The notes beneath the pieces are model-generated. The model saw only the letters and a list, made by a program, of their open reading frames with translations. It did not search any database and was not told where the DNA came from. Of a stretch of DNA of 64,000 nucleotides, positions 24,428-33,480 are shown one piece after another. Position 1 is the stretch's first letter. Each line of letters begins with the position of its first letter. Origin of the DNA: an uncultured Succinivibrio sp. (GTDB taxonomy: Bacteria > Pseudomonadota > Gammaproteobacteria > Enterobacterales > Succinivibrionaceae). The stretch is taken from NCBI GenBank assembly GCA_934218695.1, contig CAKQDA010000011.1, positions 6,922 through 70,921 of the forward strand, given 5' to 3'. A program made the translations under genes and the position numbers.

Positions 24428-24904
24428 ATGACGGTAATGAACCTTTATTTTTCGTTAAAGAATCTCTTTTACAGATGCTATTACGGATTAAATCCTGAGC
24501 TGAAACCTGACAGAGAGAGTGTTCTTGCTGATGCCATCAGCAGACAGGATATTCCATATCTTGAATTGAAGGATCTTGAGGATGATGTTGAAAGTAAACT
24601 TTATTGTCTAAGGCTGGAAGCCAGGCTCTCATCCTTTAGTCTGTACTTGTTAATCGGAGAACTTTTAGTGCATGAAAGAATACTTCTGAAGATTATAGAT
24701 ACAGAAGGATCTTTAGACTTACAAGTTGCTGGAGCGACTTTGGGTATGATTGCATGCGCTGTATCCTTAAGTATTTATGTGTCAGTGAAGGAAAAGAAGT
24801 GCAAAGTCACTGACAGGTACCTTGATCTGATAAAACTTGGCATAAGGATGTATGAGCATCCTCAGGACTGGAGCTCTCATGGAGAAGGTAAGGATAAATC
24901 ATAA
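24428..24904 (+). CDS. Hypothetical membrane protein
   Basis: A 158-residue protein not recognised as any family. The ATG at 24428 follows CAGGAG; a second ATG at 24437 is possible. The N-terminal half is charged (LNPELKPDRESVLADAISRQ), then come two hydrophobic segments at about residues 68-90 and 100-121 (LGMIACAVSLSIYVSV) and a short basic/acidic tail. It is probably co-transcribed with the preceding frame and sits in the accessory segment between fxsA and groES. Confidence 0.6.
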   Translation: MTVMNLYFSLKNLFYRCYYGLNPELKPDRESVLADAISRQDIPYLELKDLEDDVESKLYCLRLEARLSSFSLYLLIGELLVHERILLKIIDTEGSLDLQVAGATLGMIACAVSLSIYVSVKEKKCKVTDRYLDLIKLGIRMYEHPQDWSSHGEGKDKS

Positions 24905-25140
24905 ATACTAGAAGAAAAAGAACATACCTGGTTTCACAGAGGAGCAGATCTCTATACAGATAACTGTAAATGTACACAGAGTCACCTGCAGCAAATGCGC
25001 CTGCAGATAAAACTTAAAGCGCATCGTTTTTTTATCAGCACTCTTACTGACATTTATAAAAAGAAAGCGCAAGCGAAAAAAGAGACTGAAGACTGTCTTC
25101 AGTTATAACGCGGATATACATATCAAATGAGGAAATAAAA

Positions 25141-25773
25141 GTGAAAAAACTAACTTTAGCTTTAGCAGTAATCGCATCAGTTGTAGCAGCATCAGCTCAG
25201 GCATCTGTCAGAGACAGACACGGTTTTGAGCTGGGAGCTGCCGCAGGTTACACCAGAACATCTATTGATCTTGGATCTATGGCAGACCGTCACCATAACT
25301 ATGATTCTGATGACATGTCAGGTGGTGCGTTAAAGCTCTTTGGTGAGTACAATTTCAACAGATACTTCGCACTTGGAGGAGAAATAAACTGCCTTGATCA
25401 GGGAAAAGTGCGTGAGCACGTTTCCTACGGCCCCTACAGAGCAACCTATGACTACAAGTTCTATACAGTTGTATATGGCTTTTATGCAAAGGGAGCTCTG
25501 CCAGTAACGGACAGCTTAGATGTCTTTGTAAAGGCAGGCCCTACCTGGAATTATACTGGTTCGGATACCCTTGCAGACGGAACAGAGACAGAAAACTGTT
25601 TTGGCTGGAATGCAGGTGCCGGTGTTGAGTACAGATTTGACAGTGGCTGGGGGCTGCGTGCCGGATATGACTACTACCACAAGACCGTAAAATCACTTGG
25701 AAATGTGCGTACAGGCGTATTTGACAGTGCCAACTCCTATCTTGTCTACGGAGGCGTGTCTTACAGCTTCTAA
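25141..25773 (+). CDS. Outer-membrane beta-barrel protein (OmpA-like transmembrane domain)
   Basis: A 210-residue protein with a clean signal peptide (cleavage after SAQA, residue 20) and an eight-strand beta-barrel pattern of alternating aromatic residues, ending in Phe (YLVYGGVSYSF), as outer-membrane proteins require for BAM-dependent insertion. It has only the barrel and no peptidoglycan-binding OmpA domain. The GTG start at 25141 is supported by GAGGAA 8 bases upstream. It is followed by its own terminator, so it is a single gene. The specific role is unknown. Confidence 0.85.
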   Translation: MKKLTLALAVIASVVAASAQASVRDRHGFELGAAAGYTRTSIDLGSMADRHHNYDSDDMSGGALKLFGEYNFNRYFALGGEINCLDQGKVREHVSYGPYRATYDYKFYTVVYGFYAKGALPVTDSLDVFVKAGPTWNYTGSDTLADGTETENCFGWNAGAGVEYRFDSGWGLRAGYDYYHKTVKSLGNVRTGVFDSANSYLVYGGVSYSF

Positions 25774-25800
25774 AAGCAAATGCTGATAAAACCCCTTATC

Positions 25801-25823
25801 AAAAGGCGGCACTGTCGCCTTTT
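25801..25823 (+). terminator. Terminator of the beta-barrel gene
   Basis: AAAAGGCG / CGCCTTTT, 8-bp stem with a 7-base loop, 28 bases after the stop. Confidence 0.75.
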
Positions 25824-25877
25824 AGAAAAAGGTTCCGATTAAAACACTGAGAAAAACATAATAATAAAGAGAGAAAA

Positions 25878-26654
25878 ATGAAAGCATTGAAAACATCATC
25901 ACTAACTGTTCTTATAACTGCAGCTGTTCTACTTTCTGGATGTTCGGCTCTGGATAAATTCCGTTCTGTTCAGGATGATTTCTACTACGACACCATGGGA
26001 ATTTCCTCTGATGATCCTGAGTTTGACAGTCTGCGTTCCTTACTCAAAGAACAGTTAAAAGGTGTGGACAGAGCCAAACTGGAGCTTATTCTTGATAACA
26101 GACTGATACCAAGTCAGAGAACTTCAGACATGCTGGTAAGCAAATTTAGAAAACCTTACCTTTATCAGTATCAAGAGTCTGATTGCAATGTAGTCTTTGA
26201 GTTTGATGTTGACGACAAGTTCAATATGTTCCGTCAGCTGACACCTGAGTTATGCCCTGCCACAACGGTAAAAATCAACGGTAAGCAGGGGTCTGCCTTT
26301 GAGTCTGCTCTGGCCCGTCAGCTTTGGGAACAAGAACATGCCTACAAGGTAGGCTCATGCCACATTTTAAAAGATGCCGTAAGCAGATTTGTGGATAAAG
26401 GCGGCAACAGGCTGAGCATAGAGGAGATTAAGGCATATCTTGCAGAGGATGCAGCTGAAAAAGCAAGACATCTTGAACAGGATGTAGGCAAATCTGATAC
26501 TGATGTAAACAGTTCCAACCTGAAAAACGGTGATGTAAAAACTGCAGACAGCAGAGAACTAAATGAGGCTGTAAACAGTCTTGAAGATGTCAAAGCTCTT
26601 TTAAGACAGACTATGGCACAGGGACAGAATGCAGCAGGTAATACTCAGCAGTAA
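25878..26654 (+). CDS. Predicted lipoprotein of unknown function
   Basis: A 258-residue protein with a signal peptide and lipobox (LLSGC, lipidated Cys22). The body is mixed and polar, with conserved-looking stretches SQRTSDMLVSKFRKPYLYQY and YKVGSCHILKDAVSRFVDKG. The last 60 residues are Asp/Ser/Asn-rich and probably disordered. I do not recognise the family. The start ATG 25878 has AGAGAG upstream. Two hairpins follow the gene. Confidence 0.75.
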   Translation: MKALKTSSLTVLITAAVLLSGCSALDKFRSVQDDFYYDTMGISSDDPEFDSLRSLLKEQLKGVDRAKLELILDNRLIPSQRTSDMLVSKFRKPYLYQYQESDCNVVFEFDVDDKFNMFRQLTPELCPATTVKINGKQGSAFESALARQLWEQEHAYKVGSCHILKDAVSRFVDKGGNRLSIEEIKAYLAEDAAEKARHLEQDVGKSDTDVNSSNLKNGDVKTADSRELNEAVNSLEDVKALLRQTMAQGQNAAGNTQQ

Positions 26655-26670
26655 CAGTCTTCTGAGTACA

Positions 26671-26750
26671 GGTAAAGAGCTCTGAATACGGAGCTCTTTA
26701 CCAGAAGTTGACTGTATTTTATAGACGGTAAGCCATATGGCTTTTTTATT
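26671..26750 (+). terminator. Two hairpins after the lipoprotein gene
   Basis: A perfect 12-bp stem GGTAAAGAGCTC / GAGCTCTTTACC (26671-26702) without a T run is followed by AAGCC-ATAT-GGCTT and TTTTATT (26730-26750), the likely terminator. Confidence 0.65.
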
Positions 26751-26777
26751 ATCTGACACTGTTACAGGAGACATACT

Positions 26778-26936
26778 ATGAACAAATTAAAAAGACGCAA
26801 TTTTGTGCAGGAATATTCTTTGAGGATCAACAGATCTGCTGTTTTTGCCGACAGACATCTTGAGGCTAAAAGAGGATATCAGAAGCACAAAAAGGATCTT
26901 AAAAACAGATACCGCAACAGTGATGAGTGGCTGTAA
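26778..26936 (+). CDS. Small basic conserved-type protein (52 aa)
   Basis: A short frame with a strong ribosome binding site (AGGAGA, 7 bases before ATG 26778). The product starts MNKLKRRNFVQEYSLRINRS and contains KRGYQKHKKDLKNRYRN, very rich in Lys and Arg. The pattern (N-terminal RNFV, RSAVFADR, central KRGYxKHK) resembles a small basic protein family of unknown function found in Vibrio relatives. It is a single gene between two terminators. Confidence 0.75.
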   Translation: MNKLKRRNFVQEYSLRINRSAVFADRHLEAKRGYQKHKKDLKNRYRNSDEWL

Positions 26937-27407
26937 AAGAATGTTTTCATCAGAAGGTACAGCATGAAACAGCAGGAGAAAAACCGAGTATGAAATACAG
27001 AACCGGACAAAGGTACAAAAACTTCTCTTTTAAACTGGTTTACAGAGAAAATCAGGTTCATATGCAAAGGACAGTTCACAAAGATCTGTCCTTTTTTGTT
27101 ATTCAGTCTTTTAAATTTCAGGTAAGACTTTGCTTTTGAGTCTTTCTTTAATGTCTTTTCAGATCCTTTATAACTAAAAGAACTGAGTCGATCTGGTAAT
27201 ATTTTCCATAAAGTGGATATAAAACCGCGCATCGTGGTATAGTCACACTACAGACTCAAGTGTTTTATACACAATTTCAGAGAGTTAACCTTTACAGGTT
27301 TCTGAAACTTTGTAAAATTGAAAAGTGCTCTTATGGCGGTACGTTAAGGTGCAGTCAGACTCGGAAGGAATTGCCTCAGCAGAGTTTTTGTGTAGAGAAG
27401 ATCCTGT
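26937..27407. other. Intergenic region and possible structured leader of the second EamA gene
   Basis: A terminator (AAAGGACAG / CTGTCCTTT, about 27066-27097, T run) ends the upstream transcript. Between 27275 and 27400 several nested complementary segments occur (TTTCAGA/TCTGAAA within CAATT/AATTG, then a GC-richer stretch before the ATG), so the leader may fold. No known riboswitch class is recognised. Confidence 0.35.
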
Positions 27408-28385
27408 ATGAAAGGTCAGTTTAGGTATTATTTAATTTTATTTATTTCCTGTGTGATCTGGGGATTAACCCCAATCTGCGGTCGTGTACTCAAAGACTGC
27501 ATGTCGCCAATGCTGATCACGGGTGCAAGATTTTACCTTGTGGCTCTGGTTCTCTTTTCACTGATAGTCCTGCTTGAGGGAAAAAAAGGTCTGTACCTTT
27601 CACGTCACGACTTTTTTGTCCTGCTGCTGATGGGGTTTGTCGGTATCTTTTTACATAATTCCCTTTTATTTGAAGCTTTAAGATTCACTCCTGCCTCAAA
27701 CGCAGCCCTGATTGAGAGTATTGGTCCTTCCATCACCTCAACACTGGCTTTTTTTGTTATAGGTGAAAGATTAAGCAGGATAGGATGGCTCGGAATTTTT
27801 ATCTCCTGTTTTGGCGCGGGCTATATAGTATGTAAAGGCTCACTTGATACTCTGCTTCATTTTCAGATAAACATAGGAGAGCTGATTATTATAGTCTGTG
27901 AGGCGATGTGGTCATGTTACGTGGTTATAAGCTGGAAACTGTCAAAGAACGTCAATGCTCTTGCGGTTACCGCATGGACTGGTCTTTTTGGCGCAATATT
28001 CTGTACGATAACAGGTTTTGCATTCAATGAACTGCAGGTCTATTCGATTACCAGAACCTATATCATCGCCTTTCTGGTTTTATCCCTGTTAACAGGTGTT
28101 GTGGCCTTTGTCTTCTGGAATTACGCAATCACCAAGGTGGGAGCGAGCAAGGGCGGAACCTTTGTCTATCTGATACCAGTCTTTGGTGCTGTCTTTGGCG
28201 TTGTACTTTTAGGAGAAGACTTTTCATCAAAAGAGTTTATCGGTGCTTTAATTGTTGTTGCAGGAATGATTATTTCTATAAAGGCAAAACTCTCTGTAAG
28301 ACCTTCATCAGGATCAGTTGCACAGATTAAACAGAGTCTTATCGAAAAGGAAAGAGCACAAATTCACCACGGCAAAGATGCTTGA
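27408..28385 (+). CDS. EamA/DMT-family transporter
   Basis: A 325-residue inner-membrane transporter with ten predicted membrane segments in two EamA repeats (about residues 6-142 and 155-292). The first begins IWGLTPICGRVLKDCMSP and the second ends with the typical LLGEDFSSKEFIGALIVVAGM. A hydrophilic tail of about 30 residues is cytoplasmic. The substrate is unknown. It is not closely related to the EamA gene at 11657. A long leader with possible structure precedes it. Confidence 0.86.
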   Translation: MKGQFRYYLILFISCVIWGLTPICGRVLKDCMSPMLITGARFYLVALVLFSLIVLLEGKKGLYLSRHDFFVLLLMGFVGIFLHNSLLFEALRFTPASNAALIESIGPSITSTLAFFVIGERLSRIGWLGIFISCFGAGYIVCKGSLDTLLHFQINIGELIIIVCEAMWSCYVVISWKLSKNVNALAVTAWTGLFGAIFCTITGFAFNELQVYSITRTYIIAFLVLSLLTGVVAFVFWNYAITKVGASKGGTFVYLIPVFGAVFGVVLLGEDFSSKEFIGALIVVAGMIISIKAKLSVRPSSGSVAQIKQSLIEKERAQIHHGKDA

Positions 28386-28556
28386 GGAATGGCAATTTCT
28401 TAACCTGTTACTTTTTAACCGTTTTTTTTCACTCCTTAAATTCTGCCATGATCACGGTGCAGAGATTTAATCAGCTACAGACTGAGAGCACGGTTTTTCT
28501 GTAAAAAATATCTGAAACAGCAGATAAAAAAAATTTTATTTTTTTTACAGTTTTCT

Positions 28557-28584
28557 CTTGAAAAGAAAAAATCCATCCCCATTT
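28557..28584 (+). promoter_or_regulatory. Sigma-32 heat-shock promoter of groES-groEL
   Basis: CTTGAAA (28557-28563), a 13-base spacer, then CCCCATTT (28577-28584), an essentially perfect match to the RpoH consensus, about 120 bases before groES. Confidence 0.93.
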
Positions 28585-28646
28585 CTAGTACTGTTGAAAA
28601 GTTTAAATGCTTTTGTCTTGTACTAATGGATGGAAGCTGTGGTGAC

Positions 28647-28668
28647 AGTCGGACGCCTTTTTCCGACT
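28647..28668 (+). promoter_or_regulatory. Hairpin in the groES leader
   Basis: AGTCGGA (28647-28653) and TCCGACT (28662-28668) form a 7-bp stem in the 5' leader, 36 bases before the groES ATG. It may stabilise the message. Confidence 0.45.
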
Positions 28669-28704
28669 AAAAGAATATTACGGTAGATAGCCGTGGAGAA
28701 ACAA

Positions 28705-28995
28705 ATGAAATTAGTTCCTTTGTATGATCGCGTTATTGTTGAGCCTTTTGAGGAAGAAACCAAATCATCAGGCGGTATTTTATTAGGTAGCGCAGCAGTA
28801 AAGTCAACTCGCGGTAAGGTTGTTGCAGTAGGTAAGGGCCGTGTTCTTGAGAACGGCACAACATCTCCAATGAGCGTTAAGGTTGGCGATACTGTTATCT
28901 ATAACGAAGGCTATGGTTGCAAGAAAGAGAAACTTGACGGCAAGGATGTTGTCATCATCTCTGAGACTGACGTATTTGCAATCGTAGAAGACTAG
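28705..28995 (+). CDS. groES: Co-chaperonin GroES
   Basis: Heptameric lid of the GroEL folding chamber. The 96-residue product is standard, with the mobile loop [15 protein letters not shown] and [18 protein letters not shown]. An in-frame GTG at 28693 would add four residues, but GGAG at 28695-28698 is the ribosome binding site for ATG 28705. A consensus heat-shock promoter lies upstream and groEL follows after 50 bases. Confidence 0.98.
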   Translation: MKLVPLYDRVIVEPFEEETKSSGGILLGSAAVKSTRGKVVAVGKGRVLENGTTSPMSVKVGDTVIYNEGYGCKKEKLDGKDVVIISETDVFAIVED

Positions 28996-29033
28996 TGAAA
29001 ACTGGTACCTGAGAATAATTTTTTTTAGATTAG

Positions 29034-30686
<1,653 letters not shown>

Positions 30687-30715
30687 TCATCGCTTAAAAT
30701 AATTTAAATTCTGTG

Positions 30716-30755
30716 AAGGCTGTAACTCTTTTTATGGGTTACAGCCTTTGTATTT
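30716..30755 (+). terminator. Terminator of groESL
   Basis: AAGGCTGTAAC / GTTACAGCCTT, a perfect 11-bp stem with an 11-base loop and T-rich tail. Confidence 0.85.
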
Positions 30756-31014
30756 TCAGAAAAAGACAAAAGCATATCCTATTGATCTCTTTATTTTGAA
30801 CCTTCTCTCTATTTGTGTGCATTTATGCATAATAAGCCTATTACTGACGTTGACTCTGTAAAAACGTGGTTAATATTGTGTGTAAATACGTGTATTAAAA
30901 TCAGTAACTCTTAACTTATAATCGATAGGTGGATTTTTAATCTCTTTTAAAATCCCACTTTTGACTCAAAGACCTCTAAAGTGTTTCTCTAACCTTATGG
31001 TTTAAGGAATTTGT

Positions 31015-32193
31015 ATGGATCAGAATCGCAGGCTTTTAATAGCAAATCAGCTGTCCTTTGGTGTTTTAGGCGCAATTGAGGCTGCCTGGGCTCCTATGGT
31101 TCCATTTGTAAAGATGGGAATGAACCTTGATGATGCTCAGTTTGGAAGGTTACTTTTATCAATGGGTATAGGATCACTGTGTGCTCTGCCTACAGTAGGT
31201 CCTCTAATCTCAAGATTTGGTCCGAGGCTTGTGGCCATTACAGGATGTATTGTTCTGGGACTGTCACTGATAGGAATTTCATTTGCAAACCACGAATGGC
31301 TTCTGTGTCTGATTTTAGCTGTTTTTGGCGCAAGTCTGATCGCTATCGATGTTGCATCAAATGTTAATGCAGTCGTAGTTGAAAGTATCTATAAGCGACC
31401 TTTAATGTCAGGTTTCCATGGAGGCTATTCATTGGGCACAATTGTAGGATCCATGATTATGTCTCTGCTTTTAACGGCTGGTCTTGGTATACATTTGAGC
31501 TCATTCCTGCTGTTCCTTATCATGACAGGAGTAACCCTTATAGGCTGCAGAGCTCTGTTCTCTGACATTAAATCCTTTAATGCCGAACATGTAAAGTCAT
31601 CACAAAATAACAACAGCAGTAAGCAGCATAAGATCCCTCCTGTTATTCTGGTATTAGGCTGTCTGTGTTTTATCATGTACGGTTCTGAAGGCGCTCTGTT
31701 AAGCTGGTCAACCGTGTTTGCAACACAGAACAGAGGCATTACTCCAGAGGTGGCAGGCTACTTCTACGCCTTCTTTGCTGTAACCATGACTGTAGCCAGG
31801 TACTCTGGAAACAAACTCGTAACCTCCATAGGCCGCAGAAGAACAGTGGTTTTCGGTGCCTTAATGGTTGCAACAGGGTTCTTTATCACTGCAACTGTCG
31901 AGCACTATGCCGGCATGATGATTGGCTTTACCATTATAGGTCTTGGAGCAGGAAACATTGTTCCGCAGCTCGTATCATTTACAGGTACAGTTCCTGGTAT
32001 CAAGGTACAGTCGGCAATTTCTCTCATTAACTCTCTAGGTTATTCAGGAATTCTGTTAGGACCGGTGATCATAGGTTATGTCTCAAAACTGTCATCTCTT
32101 GAGAGATCATTTGAACTTTTAGGTACAGCGGTTTTTGTTGTGGCTTTAGTAAGTTTCAGACTTTTAAAGCAAAACAGAAATAACCAGAGCTAA
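31015..32193 (+). CDS. MFS transporter (YbjJ-like)
   Basis: A 392-residue major facilitator with 12 predicted membrane segments. The N-terminal segment NQLSFGVLGAIEAAWAPMVP and loop ISRFGPRLVAITG resemble the E. coli YbjJ group, whose substrates are not established. A Lys/Asn/Ser-rich central loop near residues 190-208 separates the two six-helix halves. It is a single gene; the preceding 328 bases hold the groESL terminator and otherwise only AT-rich DNA. A hairpin of GGGCTGTAAC type follows at about 32216-32257. Confidence 0.85.
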   Translation: MDQNRRLLIANQLSFGVLGAIEAAWAPMVPFVKMGMNLDDAQFGRLLLSMGIGSLCALPTVGPLISRFGPRLVAITGCIVLGLSLIGISFANHEWLLCLILAVFGASLIAIDVASNVNAVVVESIYKRPLMSGFHGGYSLGTIVGSMIMSLLLTAGLGIHLSSFLLFLIMTGVTLIGCRALFSDIKSFNAEHVKSSQNNNSSKQHKIPPVILVLGCLCFIMYGSEGALLSWSTVFATQNRGITPEVAGYFYAFFAVTMTVARYSGNKLVTSIGRRRTVVFGALMVATGFFITATVEHYAGMMIGFTIIGLGAGNIVPQLVSFTGTVPGIKVQSAISLINSLGYSGILLGPVIIGYVSKLSSLERSFELLGTAVFVVALVSFRLLKQNRNNQS

Positions 32194-32215
32194 AGTGAGT
32201 TAATAAATAATAAGT

Positions 32216-32257
32216 GGGGGCTGTAACTGCAGAGGTTACGGCTCTTGTTTTAAGAGA
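32216..32257 (+). terminator. Terminator of the MFS gene
   Basis: Imperfect GGCTGTAAC / GTTACGGCT stem with a short loop and TTGTTTT tail. Confidence 0.65.
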
Positions 32258-32318
32258 TAAGAGCTCCTGTCTTAAAGCAGTCAGATCGCTTTCTCCTTCA
32301 GGCAGAACTGCGACAGTC

Positions 32319-32348
32319 TAACAAATACTAACAAATACTAACAAATAG
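32319..32348. repeat. Three tandem 10-bp repeats
   Basis: TAACAAATAC occurs twice, followed by TAACAAATAG, with no gaps, in noncoding DNA at the edge of the AT-rich stretch. Confidence 0.8.
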
Positions 32349-32444
32349 TTTAAGCTCACAGTTTCCGAACCTTTCATAAAATAGTCTGTGTTCTACCGGT
32401 AAGTTCATTGTTAAAGCCGTGAGCTCAACTGCCGGTTGTATATA

Positions 32445-32669
32445 TTAGTGGTCCACTATAATTTCCAGTGTATCGCTTTCCTGGTCAAATTTGAAATCTA
32501 GTATTTCGCTATTAAAAATATGTTCTTTGTCTTCGAAAATGTCAGAATTATATGATTCTAGTGTTCCTTTATAAACCAATCCTAATTTACCCTTAACAAT
32601 TAAATTAGTAGTCGAAAAGGAAACCTTCTCGAGAGTATTAAAAAAATTTTCTATCTTTTCGGAATCCAT
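32445..32669 (-). CDS. Small acidic hypothetical protein
   Basis: A 74-residue AT-rich frame. ATG 32669 is preferred over 32684 because GGAGG lies 8 bases before it. The product starts MDSEKIENFFNTLEKVSFST and is rich in Asp, Glu, Lys and Ile, with a beta-rich middle (LIVKGKLGLVYKGTLESYNS) and no signal peptide. No family is recognised. Its size and charge recall small immunity proteins, but no toxin gene is beside it. Base composition is more AT-rich than the neighbours, suggesting acquisition. Confidence 0.55.
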   Translation of the reverse strand: MDSEKIENFFNTLEKVSFSTTNLIVKGKLGLVYKGTLESYNSDIFEDKEHIFNSEILDFKFDQESDTLEIIVDH

Positions 32670-33133
32670 TTTGATTTCCTCCATTTTAAGATTTTAATCA
32701 TTTAAGATAAATATAATATACATTTAATAAATAATCAATTTTTTAATTTAAAAAATATATTATTTTATTAAAGGAAAAAGGGATCTCGTTTTTAAACAAT
32801 AAAAAAATATTAATAGATCATAATTACAACATCAATCTTCTAAAATTCAGTGAATCTTTGTTTTCGACAAATTTTGCTAACTCCTTAGGATAGATGTGGA
32901 TCATAATTACATAGACCATAAGTCATTAGTCGCTCTTAGTCTGTTAACCTCCAGAAAGAAACAATCAAAAAAAAGACAGAATGCTGATAAACATTGAAAA
33001 AGCGGATGATAAAATTGTGAAAAGTGATCTGTTTACGATTTACAGCGGACTTGCAGGACTTTTATATGTGAAACAAAGCCAGTTAATTTATAATAGAGAC
33101 AGGATGCAGTTCAGTAAATACATGGGGAAATAA
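32670..33133. other. AT-rich spacer before the AAA-ATPase pair
   Basis: Strongly AT-rich (especially 32700-32830) with no credible gene. It separates the small acidic gene from the broken AAA-ATPase copy and may be horizontally acquired DNA. Confidence 0.4.
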
Positions 33134-33443
33134 ATGGCACATTATTTAAACAGAGGTAAAGATTCCTTTCAGGAATCATTAGATTCCCTTATTTATGTTG
33201 ACAAGTCTCCTTTACTAAAAATTCTCAATCAGAATATCAAGACCAAGGATAAGTACTTCTGTTTAAGCAGACCACGCAGATTTGGAAAATCAGAAACCGC
33301 ACAGATGATCTGCTCATACTATGAAAGAGAAGAACTACACACAGTTCTTCAGGGACTACAGAGGAGAGGTTTTACTTGTAGGTATTAACTACGACAGGGA
33401 GAGTAAAACTCATCAGTGTGTTATTGAAAAGGTTCAGTGCTAG
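33134..33443 (+). pseudogene. Internally deleted AAA-ATPase/PD-(D/E)XK gene
   Basis: The 5' part encodes MAHYLNRGKDSFQESLDSLI and the SRPRRFGKS loop through MICSYYER, nearly identical to the intact gene downstream. It then jumps directly to the 3' end, which in a shifted frame encodes KNYTQFFRDYRGEVLLVGIN and ends CVIEKVQC at 33441-33443. About 1.3 kb of the middle is missing. The junction lies in a short match (AAAGAGAAG) shared by the two flanks. As a result the open frame stops after 84 residues. It is a broken tandem paralog. Confidence 0.88.
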
Positions 33444-33480
33444 GTATTACTTTTATTAAAGTCTCAAAAGGTTTTTAGAT

